Shown in pieces: positions 25,489 through 33,148 of a stretch of 64,000 nucleotides of DNA (positions are counted from its first letter, which is position 1; each line of letters begins with the position of its first letter). The DNA is taken from positions 22,763 to 86,762 of the forward strand of contig JBFLYN010000008.1 of the NCBI GenBank assembly GCA_040756655.1, given 5' to 3'. This DNA is from JBFLYN01 sp040756655 (GTDB lineage: Bacteria > Bacillota > Sulfobacillia > UBA8153). The notes below the pieces were generated by a model that made no database searches, was not told the DNA's origin, and saw only the letters and a list, made by a program, of their open reading frames with translations. A program made the translations under genes and the position numbers.

Positions 25489-26597
25489 CCGGTCACCCGG
25501 AGCAGGACCGCTACCGGCCCGCCTCCATCGGGACCTTGATGCTCGGCGCCACCCGAGACGTAGATCATGGGATCGCCCACCACCGAGGCAATGACGGCAC
25601 CCACCACTGCCCGGGCTGACCGGGTATGGTTGATGTCCGAATCATCGAGCATGACATGGCGACGGCCCCGCACCCGGCCGCTGGTTGATGCCTCAGCCTT
25701 GGCAAACACGTTAACCACCTGTTCCAATTGGCTCGGTGCCGGGCAGCAGTCGAACTCCAGTCCGGCCGACCGTAGCGCGTTCAAGACGGCTCCGGCGTCA
25801 AGGGCGTCCTTCATGACACTATGCCCGATCACCAAGTCACTGGCGGACTGCTCAGAGTTGCCCAGCAGCATGATCTCGCAACGCGCCATTTCCACACCGG
25901 CAGAGGTGGAAGCAACCCCCGACCACTTACTCCAGTCAGAACAGATATGGTCTTCACGGATGGTGTCAAGGTCCAGCTCACCCACGGCTACGGCCACACC
26001 CAGCGCGGAGGCGCCCCTGGAATACCCCATGGATTTATAGGTATCCTGTACCACCACGGTCTGACCTCGCAAGGCTGCTTCAGCAATGCGCTCAGCTGTG
26101 AGTAACGGGCACTTGATCTGCACAAAATGCACGTCGGCAGGGGATGCAATGCCCGCATCGGTCATGGCTTCCCGTACGGCCCTGGCTACTTCTTGCACCA
26201 TCGCCAGCCTGCCGATCTCCTCGGGCAGGAAGTCCCGGGTGAAGGCGATGCCTGCCACCAGCCGCTTTTGGCCGCCCCGGGCACTTGCATCCAGTGAGCG
26301 CGCAAAGACGGTCACGTGCGGTGATAGCACGCCCTCGGTGCCTCCCGACATGATCATGGCCACCCGCCGGCTAACCTCGTCGGTGCTTACCTGCATATAC
26401 CGGGAGAGAAGCAGCTTGTAGGCCCATGTGGCGTAGCCACGCGTGAAGTCATTGACACACCCGTTGCCTTCTGTCTTGCCGAGCACGCAAATGATGTCTT
26501 CGGCCTTGAGCCGGCCCTCCTGCAGGGCCGATTCCAGAGCAGACGTGTCTCCTGGATGGGAAATGGGTAGCCGAAAGACGTCAACTCTCTGCCACAT
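25485..26597 (-). CDS. Ring-opening amidohydrolase (cyanuric acid hydrolase/barbiturase family)
   Basis: A 370-residue protein of the AtzD/TrzD/barbiturase family, enzymes that hydrolyse cyanurate to carboxybiuret or barbiturate to ureidomalonate. It shows the three-fold repeat with one Ser-Lys pair each: K41 in LGKTEGNGCVND with S84 in IMSGGTEGVLSPH; Lys in VQIKCPLLTAERI with Ser in NSEQSASDLVIGHS; Lys in FAKAEASTSG with Ser in YVSGGAEHQGPDGGG. From memory it is very close to the characterised Moorella cyanuric acid hydrolase, though specificity between the two substrates cannot be settled by eye. The ATG at 26597 overlaps the DUF1116 gene by 17 nt. It sits among FdrA, DUF1116 and carbamate kinase genes. 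Confidence 0.88.
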   Translation of the reverse strand: MWQRVDVFRLPISHPGDTSALESALQEGRLKAEDIICVLGKTEGNGCVNDFTRGYATWAYKLLLSRYMQVSTDEVSRRVAMIMSGGTEGVLSPHVTVFARSLDASARGGQKRLVAGIAFTRDFLPEEIGRLAMVQEVARAVREAMTDAGIASPADVHFVQIKCPLLTAERIAEAALRGQTVVVQDTYKSMGYSRGASALGVAVAVGELDLDTIREDHICSDWSKWSGVASTSAGVEMARCEIMLLGNSEQSASDLVIGHSVMKDALDAGAVLNALRSAGLEFDCCPAPSQLEQVVNVFAKAEASTSGRVRGRRHVMLDDSDINHTRSARAVVGAVIASVVGDPMIYVSGGAEHQGPDGGGPVAVLLRVTG

Positions 26598-27996
26598 CCT
26601 GGAACTCTCCTTTCTTGATCATCTGCACAAAGCTGTCCAGTGCATTCACAAACGGGGCCAGCGGCGCCCGGACCAGGCCAGCTCCCACCTGCCCCATGCC
26701 CGCCTCCCGGTGCGCGATTCCGGTGTTGATCACGGGGGTAATCCCAGTCCGGCATATCAATAGCGTGTCGAATCCACACGGTACGGGGGAAAAATCCAAG
26801 GCTGGGATACTGTAAGAAGGGTTCTCGCCAGACGTGATCTCCCGCATTTCGATGGTGGTGCGCACGCCATCGCCTGGGGTACCGCCTACGAATTGGGCGA
26901 TGGCGGGGGCTGTCGCCATGGCCGTACCCCCAAGGCCTGCTACCTCCGTAATGGCGCTGTCGCCTAAGTCGGGGTTGGCATCTGCCGGGCCGTAGCCCGG
27001 GAAGTACAGCCCCTGTACTGCTGGAGCCGGGGCGGTGAACCACCGGTCGGGCATGGCCGAGATCCGCAGTCCAAAGTCGGTTCCATTGCGGCTCATGCAC
27101 GTGACGATGGTGCTCCAGGGAACACCGGCCGCGGCATCAGCAGCCAGCTTGGCGGCCGCCATGGACAGGTTCAGGAAGAAATGATCGTTGCCGGCCAGGA
27201 AGGCCAGGACTTCACCGAGGACGGTTCCGGCAGAGGTGGCGGCTAGGGCCGGGGCCAGCTGGCGCACCAAGAGGGACGTGGCGGCCACATTGCGGTTATG
27301 CCCTTCATCACCCATGTGCAATGCCCGGGACAGAATAGACTTAACGTCAATGCCTTTCCGCTCCACCAGCCCCCGGTCGATGGCCGGTCCCAACACGTCC
27401 TGGATCCAGCGCAACCGTGCCAGGACCTCAGGGGAGTAAGCACCAAAGCGCAACACCTTACCCAAGCCCTCGTTCAGGGTGGCACTGGCCCGGCGGCCGT
27501 CCTGGTCCTCAACTACCCACACTGGCATGGACGGCGAGATCACTCCGGCCATTGGGCCCACCGCCCCGTGATGGTGACAGGGAGATAGCCGGACATGGCC
27601 CCGGGCCACCAGGCCCGCTGCTTCTTCTGGAGTGGTGGCCCACCCCTCGTACATTACGGCACCCATGACTGCCCCTCGCACCGGGCCACACGCCCGCTCC
27701 CAAGTGAGGGGCGGCCCGGCGTGCAAGATCACGCGGTCCTCCAGGTCGGGTAGTACTGCTCGCGCGGGCAATACCCTCACTGCCTGGGCTTGCCCCATTA
27801 CAAGGGCCGCTACTGCTCGTTCATTGGCCGCCCGCACCTGGCCGTAGTAGGGTAGGGTCTCTTTCAATAGCTGCAGTGTACGTTCGTCCCCGCTGCCCGG
27901 TACGGTAAAATCCACGTCCAGTACCGGGATGTCGTGGTCCAACAGGGCGGGGAGAAAAGTCCCGAGCCCGACATTGATAACTCTTATGCCACTCAT
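26581..27996 (-). CDS. DUF1116 protein (YlbE/AllG-like)
   Basis: A 471-residue DUF1116 protein, homologue of E. coli YlbE (AllG), one of the proteins linked to oxamate carbamoyltransferase activity in allantoin fermentation. Characteristic stretches are INVGLGTFLPALLDHDIPV, HVRLSPCHHHGAVGPMAG, SRALHMGDEGHNRNVAATS, NDHFFLNLSMAAAKLA and VTCMSRNGTDFGLRIS. The start at 27996 (ATG overlapping the FdrA stop by 4 nt) was chosen by family N-terminus (MSGIRVINVGLG); the frame is open further upstream. It presumably acts together with FdrA on the carbamoylated product of the ring-opening enzyme encoded next. Confidence 0.85.
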   Translation of the reverse strand: MSGIRVINVGLGTFLPALLDHDIPVLDVDFTVPGSGDERTLQLLKETLPYYGQVRAANERAVAALVMGQAQAVRVLPARAVLPDLEDRVILHAGPPLTWERACGPVRGAVMGAVMYEGWATTPEEAAGLVARGHVRLSPCHHHGAVGPMAGVISPSMPVWVVEDQDGRRASATLNEGLGKVLRFGAYSPEVLARLRWIQDVLGPAIDRGLVERKGIDVKSILSRALHMGDEGHNRNVAATSLLVRQLAPALAATSAGTVLGEVLAFLAGNDHFFLNLSMAAAKLAADAAAGVPWSTIVTCMSRNGTDFGLRISAMPDRWFTAPAPAVQGLYFPGYGPADANPDLGDSAITEVAGLGGTAMATAPAIAQFVGGTPGDGVRTTIEMREITSGENPSYSIPALDFSPVPCGFDTLLICRTGITPVINTGIAHREAGMGQVGAGLVRAPLAPFVNALDSFVQMIKKGEFQDVAES

Positions 27997-29474
27997 ATGG
28001 CACCCCCCAGCGCCCGGGCGGCCAGCCTGGCTGCAGCCGCAGCAGTGGGCTGTACCAGCACGCCGGCCTCCTTGAGCTTGCTCTCCTGTGCCTCCAGTCC
28101 TTGGGGATCTTCTGCAGTTCCACATACCGAGGCTATGAAACAGGGACGGTCACCTGTGGGCAGTCTGGCAATGGCCGCTGCCACAGCACCAGCCGGGTCA
28201 GGATGGGATCCATACCCCAGCACCACATCAAGCAGGATAATGCCCACGTCAGGTTCGCGGGCTTGCTCCTGGATCCACTGGTTGCGCAGTCCGGGGTCGA
28301 TCATGGGATGAGGGCGTCCCCGGGTGTAGATGTCATCCCCTAAGTCCACCAGAGCGTGCTTCCGGGCAGGCCAGCTACGGGAGAACTCGCCCAGGTACGG
28401 CCCAAGCACAGTTGCCGCCTCGGTGCACAGGGTACCTCCAGAGAACAGGCCGCGTATCCACCGCCCTCCGGGCCGCATCCTGGCCTTTGCCGGGGACGTG
28501 TCCGGCTCGGGCACTGGAGTCCCGAGGGCAAGTGCAGCGGCTTCGCGGGCACCTTCCTCCAGGGTTACAGCCAAAGACACGCCGGCCGGACACGGTGCCT
28601 GGTCGCCGGCACCTAACAGCACCAGCACCACGGGCTTCCCCAGGAAGGCAGCCCTTTCTTGGATCACTCGCGTGGTATTCACACCGGCGGATTTGGCTAT
28701 GACCAGCACAACTCGAGTATCCGGATCCTGACCGAGGAGCTCCAGGGCGCGCAACATGGTGATGCCACCGACCCGGTCGTCCAGATCTCTACCGCCGGTA
28801 CCGTAGGCATGGGAGATTCCCAGCCCGGCCCGGTGGATGATGCATGTGGCTTCCTGGATGCCGGTGCCGGCAGCCCCGGCTATGCCTATACTCCCCCGGC
28901 GCACCCGGTTGGCAAAACCCAGCGGTATTCCATCGATGATGGCAGTGCCGCAGTCGGGGCCCATGACCAGCCGGTTGAGACGAGAGGCCAGCATCTTCAG
29001 TTCGATCTCTTGTTCCATGGGAACATTGTCGCTAAACAGGAATACGTCCATGCCAAGGTGCAGTGCCCGGGTCGCTTCCGCCGCAGCATACTCCCCGGGC
29101 ACGGAGATCAAGACCAGGTTGGCCCCGGGCAGGCGCCGGGCTGCAGACTCCAGCGTCAACGGGAGGGCCTCCCCGGCCTGGGCAAAAGCCTGACGGCGCG
29201 CAGAAACCAGCCCCGCGCGCAGCACCTGAAGGGCATCTCTGGCCGCATCCGGGCATTCCGCCTCCACCACCAGCACCAGGTCGGCGGGGCCGGCCTGCCA
29301 GGCGTCTTCACCAACAAGCCCGGCAGCAGCCAGGTTGGCCAGGTTATTCTCGGTGCCCATGACCGCTACCGCCTGACGAATGCCGGGACGGGCCGATACT
29401 TCCGCGGACAACCTCATCAAGGTGGCCGAATCCCGGTAGGTCCTCGGTAGTATCGTCCAGGATCTAGTCAACAT
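27993..29474 (-). CDS. fdrA: FdrA family protein (acyl-CoA synthetase-like)
   Basis: An FdrA-type protein of about 493 residues, related in fold to the alpha subunit of succinyl-CoA synthetase. In E. coli FdrA (AllF) works with YlbE and YlbF in phosphorolysis of oxalurate to oxamate and carbamoyl phosphate. Seen here are AVMGTENNLANLAAAGL, LISVPGEYAAAEATRAL, VFLFSDNVPMEQEIELK, MGPDCGTAIIDGIPLGFAN and GIAGAAGTGIQEATCIIHRAGLGISHAYGTGGRDL. Starts at 29480 (GTG), 29477 and 29474 (ATG) are in frame; the ATG at 29474 has the best distance from AAGAGG. It heads the fdrA-DUF1116-amidohydrolase-DMT gene set. Confidence 0.87.
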   Translation of the reverse strand: MLTRSWTILPRTYRDSATLMRLSAEVSARPGIRQAVAVMGTENNLANLAAAGLVGEDAWQAGPADLVLVVEAECPDAARDALQVLRAGLVSARRQAFAQAGEALPLTLESAARRLPGANLVLISVPGEYAAAEATRALHLGMDVFLFSDNVPMEQEIELKMLASRLNRLVMGPDCGTAIIDGIPLGFANRVRRGSIGIAGAAGTGIQEATCIIHRAGLGISHAYGTGGRDLDDRVGGITMLRALELLGQDPDTRVVLVIAKSAGVNTTRVIQERAAFLGKPVVLVLLGAGDQAPCPAGVSLAVTLEEGAREAAALALGTPVPEPDTSPAKARMRPGGRWIRGLFSGGTLCTEAATVLGPYLGEFSRSWPARKHALVDLGDDIYTRGRPHPMIDPGLRNQWIQEQAREPDVGIILLDVVLGYGSHPDPAGAVAAAIARLPTGDRPCFIASVCGTAEDPQGLEAQESKLKEAGVLVQPTAAAAARLAARALGGAI

Positions 29475-29542
29475 CATCACCTCTTAGGTCAAGTAGGAGA
29501 CTCCAGCTTGCAGCGAAAGCCCGTACCATGCTGCGGCTGCAT

Positions 29543-29617
29543 CGGTCCCTGTGCAACGGCCCAGCTCCAAAAGCCCATGTGGCGATGGGTCTAACCCGGC
29601 TGCGGTCCCAGTGCAAC
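29543..29617. promoter_or_regulatory. Two direct repeats 60 nt apart upstream of fdrA
   Basis: CGGTCCCTGTGCAAC (29543-29557) and CGGTCCCAGTGCAAC (29603-29617) differ at one base and are spaced exactly 60 nt start to start. Both are preceded by CGGCTGC. They lie in the 420-nt gap between carbamate kinase and fdrA, 70-145 nt before the fdrA start. They may be operators of the adjacent PucR regulator. The rest of the gap (29481-29894) shows no gene. Confidence 0.45.
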
Positions 29618-29894
29618 CCACACCTTGGGCTCAACGGCCAGTCCACTGGGGATTTTTCGGACAGGTGGATGGAACAACAAAGGCCTCCGGTCAACCGCAG
29701 GCGATCCCCCTGCACAGCCGGTACCCTCAGAAGCCATTCTCTCCTCGTTCCTTGCCGCAGTGCCCAGCAGCGGTGCCGGGGCCCGGGTGGGATGGACCTC
29801 CCCAACCGCGGCTAAGGTACAGGCCCCGGCTCGAGGCTGCCCCCCGGGTACCCAGGAGGAGGTCGTCTCAACGAGCTCCACACTACCGGGCCGG

Positions 29895-30836
29895 TCACTC
29901 CGTTGTCACCTGGGTACCCTCAGTACCCTCCAGGGCCGGCACGGCACACTGCAGGTGGGCGATGACTGCTCTCCGGCCGCCACCCCGCACAAACTCCATG
30001 GCTGCCTGGACTTTGGGACCCATGCTCCCCGCCAGGAAATGGCCGGCCTCGTACAGCACCTCCAACTCCCGCAAGGTGACCCGGTGCAGCCAACGCTGGT
30101 TCCGCGTGTTGAAGTCCACGGCGGCTGCAGGTACCTCCGTTAGGATCATGAGGACCTCGGCACCGATCTCCAGCGCCAGCCGGCAGGAGGCCCGGTCCTT
30201 ATCGATGACTGCATCCACACCCTGGAGTTGCCCACTTCCGGGGTCCCGGGAGACCGGAACTCCCCCTCCCCCCGCAGCGACTACCACGGCCCCCGCTTCT
30301 AGGAGCGCGAGGATGATGTCCCGGTTGACCAGATGCCGGGGCAAAGGTGACGGTACCACCCTGCGAAAACCGCGCCCGGCGTCCTCCCGGAACTCGAGAC
30401 CGTCCACGGCCAGCCGCCGGGCCCGGTCTTCTGTGTAGAACGGGCCCACAGGCTTCTCCGGTCGCTCCATGGCCGGGTCCTGCCGGTCCACCACTACCTG
30501 GGTGAGAACGGTGGCGACAGGCAGGGCCATGCCTCGCCGGCCGAGAGCACCATGCAGCGCTTGCTCTATCATCAGGCCCAAGAGCCCCTGGGTCATGGCC
30601 CCGCACGCAAATAGTGGCAGCGGCGGGGTCACTGCCCGGGCGCTCTCCTGCTGGATCAAAAGGTTCCCCACCTGGGGTCCGTTACCGTGGGTGATCACCA
30701 GCCTGTGGCCCAGGCTCAGAAAATCCGCAAGCGGGTCAACTGCCCGGGTGACGTTCTCCAACTGCTCGGTGAAGGTGCCAGCCTGGCCGGGGGACAGGAT
30801 GGCGTTACCACCGAGGGCTACTACCACTCTGGTCAA
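29895..30836 (-). CDS. arcC: Carbamate kinase
   Basis: A 313-residue amino-acid-kinase-fold enzyme that transfers phosphate from carbamoyl phosphate to ADP, giving ATP, ammonia and CO2. The sequence shows VVVALGGNAILSPGQAGT, RLVITHGNGPQVGNLLIQQE, TQVVVDRQDPAMERPEKPVGPFY, VVVAAGGGGVPVSRD, GVDAVIDKDRASCRLALEIGAEVLMILTEV and a C-terminal SMGPKVQAAMEFV. TTG 30836 is set by AGGAGG 8 nt upstream and overlaps the PucR stop by 4 nt. The context (FdrA, DUF1116) matches the allantoin-type catabolic carbamate kinase rather than an arginine deiminase one. Confidence 0.93.
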   Translation of the reverse strand: MTRVVVALGGNAILSPGQAGTFTEQLENVTRAVDPLADFLSLGHRLVITHGNGPQVGNLLIQQESARAVTPPLPLFACGAMTQGLLGLMIEQALHGALGRRGMALPVATVLTQVVVDRQDPAMERPEKPVGPFYTEDRARRLAVDGLEFREDAGRGFRRVVPSPLPRHLVNRDIILALLEAGAVVVAAGGGGVPVSRDPGSGQLQGVDAVIDKDRASCRLALEIGAEVLMILTEVPAAAVDFNTRNQRWLHRVTLRELEVLYEAGHFLAGSMGPKVQAAMEFVRGGGRRAVIAHLQCAVPALEGTEGTQVTTE

Positions 30837-32512
30837 TGATTCTTACCTCCTGCTGGTGCCGGACGGTCCCATCCCAGGCGGGCAATCTTGGTGGCCACCT
30901 GGAGGTTGAACCGGGCTTCAGCGTCATTCAGGTCGGCGCCGGTGATCTCCTGGATGCGGGCAATCCGGTACCGTAAGGTGTTATAGTGGACGTGCAATTC
31001 GCGGGCGGTGTTGCCCAGGTGTCCGTTATGACGGAGAAATGCTTCCAAGGTATGCAGCAAGTCCGCCCCGTGCTGCTGATCATGGCGGGCCAGTTCCCCC
31101 AGGGTTTCCATGCAGAATCGCCCTAGATCTGGATGGCCAACGAGCCGGGCCAAGATCCGGTAGGCTCCCAGGTCGTCGTAGTGGATGATCCGGTCGCGGC
31201 CGAACACGGCACGACCAAGGGCAAGCGCTTCCTTGGCCTCGGCAAAACTCCTGGATACCTGTCGTATGGACTCATAGAACTGGCCCACACCCACAGAAAA
31301 GGTCACCGAACTGATTTCGGCGGCGATCTTTTGTTTGATGGCTGCCGCCAGGCGCAGGCTATCACTTTTGGCCCGGGCCGGACTCTGGGTGGCATAGAGA
31401 ACGAGGACGGAATCACCCCGGGGAGCTACTATGGCAGACCGGCTGCGGCTTTGAGCCATAAACCTGGCGATCTCAGTGACCCGCTCACGCACACGCTGGA
31501 ATGCGGACTCCGCCTGGTCCTTGAGCCGGAGATAGAACCCCTCGAAGTCGTCAATGGCCAAGAGCATGGCCACCCTGCCCCCGGAGAGGTCGTACCCCAA
31601 GTTGCGAGCACGAAGCAAGAAGGCCTCTGGCGATTCGTAGTTCTCTGTTACCAGGTCATCGATGAAAGATGATTGGTAGCGACGCTCTATCTCCCGGATC
31701 TCACGCTCCTTGGCCATTTCCAGTGCTGCCACCGTGCCTGCATGCTCCACGGCCACCAGGTGGTCCGGGCTAAGGGGCTTGTCCAGCTCCCATATGACGA
31801 TGTAGCCATAGTGACGACCGGCCACCATCACGGGGTACAAAAGCTGGTTGCAGGGTCTGTCCCCCAGCCTTCCCTCAAGCCGGACCGGGCCGGGCGGCGG
31901 TTTTCCATCCTCAAGAGGCCGGATCTCCCAGGGAACTCCTGGCTTGGGAGAGCCGCCGCAGGCCAGTAACTCCAAAGACGAGCTCAGCACAGCCACCGGG
32001 AGGTCCACCAGGGTGGCCAGGGTAGAGGCAATAGCGGGAAGACCGCCACCGGATAACACCAGCGCGGTCATGCTGGAATGGATATCTACAGCCCTTTGCA
32101 GTCTGCTGGCTTGTTCGTTGAGGATGGCAGAAAGCACCGGGTTGAGGACGTCACTGAACGACGCGTCAGCCGGCAGGCCGATGATGGGAAACGCCAGCTG
32201 GTCGCCCATCCTGACCACGTCGGGACCAACTTTGGGCAAGTACCGGAGGGGTTTTATGGCCAGTGCCGCTAGCCCTTTGGCGTCTAGGATGGGAACCAGG
32301 TTGAGCAAGGCATCCGGGTCGTCCTTCAAGGGGAACCCGGTAGTAACCAGGAGCTGGCCACGTTGCACGAAGTTGGCTATGTCCGGGACTTCCATAACGT
32401 TGACCGAACAGATCAGCCGGTCCAGACCCTCCCGGCCAGCCAGCAATTGGGACCGTTGGAGTACGCCGAGGGTTAGGGCCCGAGCCACGGTGATTCCCAC
32501 TGGGTTGCTCAC
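30833..32512 (-). CDS. PucR-family transcriptional regulator
   Basis: A 559-residue PucR/CdaR-type activator. The N-terminal PucR domain (about 8-130) reads ITVARALTLGVLQRSQLLAGREGLDRLICSVNVMEVPDI and QLLVTTGFPL. A middle GGDEF-like region (about 300-430) contains VSFSVGVGQFYESIRQVSRSFAEAKEALALG (the VTFSVG form). The C-terminal HTH_30 (about 490-545) reads HNGHLGNTARELHVHYNTLRYRIARIQEITG. PucR-type proteins sense purine-catabolic or related metabolites and control uptake and degradation genes. GTG 32512 follows GGAGGGAGG and overlaps the methyltransferase stop by 4 nt. It lies in the same transcription unit as carbamate kinase, which suggests autoregulation. Confidence 0.88.
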   Translation of the reverse strand: MSNPVGITVARALTLGVLQRSQLLAGREGLDRLICSVNVMEVPDIANFVQRGQLLVTTGFPLKDDPDALLNLVPILDAKGLAALAIKPLRYLPKVGPDVVRMGDQLAFPIIGLPADASFSDVLNPVLSAILNEQASRLQRAVDIHSSMTALVLSGGGLPAIASTLATLVDLPVAVLSSSLELLACGGSPKPGVPWEIRPLEDGKPPPGPVRLEGRLGDRPCNQLLYPVMVAGRHYGYIVIWELDKPLSPDHLVAVEHAGTVAALEMAKEREIREIERRYQSSFIDDLVTENYESPEAFLLRARNLGYDLSGGRVAMLLAIDDFEGFYLRLKDQAESAFQRVRERVTEIARFMAQSRSRSAIVAPRGDSVLVLYATQSPARAKSDSLRLAAAIKQKIAAEISSVTFSVGVGQFYESIRQVSRSFAEAKEALALGRAVFGRDRIIHYDDLGAYRILARLVGHPDLGRFCMETLGELARHDQQHGADLLHTLEAFLRHNGHLGNTARELHVHYNTLRYRIARIQEITGADLNDAEARFNLQVATKIARLGWDRPAPAGGKNH

Positions 32513-33117
32513 CGCTGCCTCCCTCCTCCCCAGAGACGGGGCACAATGGCAGGAACCCGGCGGCGGTACTGGGTGAACTCCTCACCGAACTCCTCTTGTA
32601 AGTCCTCGTCCTCCAGGCGCGTCAACCGGGCATAAGACCAGGCCAGCACCGGCCACATGATCAGCACGGGCAACGTGGGCCAGGACAGACAGAGCCCGCC
32701 GGTCATGAGGATAAAGCCCAGGTACTGGGGATGACGCACCCGGGCGTAGATGCCGGTTGCCACCAGTCGCTTTCCGCTTTGGTGCAGCGTACTCCAACCC
32801 AGGTAGACCAAAAGCATCCCGGCCAACATAACAGCAAGCCCCGCGCGGCCGATGACCGGATAGATACCGGTCAGTCCCACTAGGTGGTATAGGGGCGGGA
32901 ACGGCCCGGTGAGACCACCCCGGGCTCCCGCCAGTCGTACCGCGAGATACAGGGTAAGGGGAAACCCGTACATCTCGGCAAAAAGCGAAATCACAAACGC
33001 CAGGTACAATGAGCGTGAGCGTTCCCGTACCCGCCGACGGTAGGGCAAGAGGAGGAGAAAGAGGGAGAACGCCAGTACGTTCCAGGCCACCAACGCCCAC
33101 CGGCCATAGTCGTTCAT
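32509..33117 (-). CDS. ICMT/phospholipid methyltransferase-like membrane protein
   Basis: A 202-residue integral membrane protein with about five helices. The conserved C-terminal half reads LVATGIYARVRHPQYLGFILMTGGLCL, then W-ARLTRLEDEDLQEEFGEEFTQYRRRVPAIVPRL, the isoprenylcysteine/phospholipid methyltransferase signature (RHPQY and EE-L---FGE-F--Y-RVP). AdoMet-dependent O- or N-methylation is expected for the family; the substrate is unknown. The start at 33117 is set by GAGAAGG 4 nt upstream. Its place between a transporter and the PucR regulator, with a 4-nt overlap to PucR, is unexpected for a nitrogen-catabolism operon. Confidence 0.8.
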   Translation of the reverse strand: MNDYGRWALVAWNVLAFSLFLLLLPYRRRVRERSRSLYLAFVISLFAEMYGFPLTLYLAVRLAGARGGLTGPFPPLYHLVGLTGIYPVIGRAGLAVMLAGMLLVYLGWSTLHQSGKRLVATGIYARVRHPQYLGFILMTGGLCLSWPTLPVLIMWPVLAWSYARLTRLEDEDLQEEFGEEFTQYRRRVPAIVPRLWGGGRQR

Positions 33118-33148
33118 CGAGCCTTCTCCCTCTCCTGCCTGATGTAGT

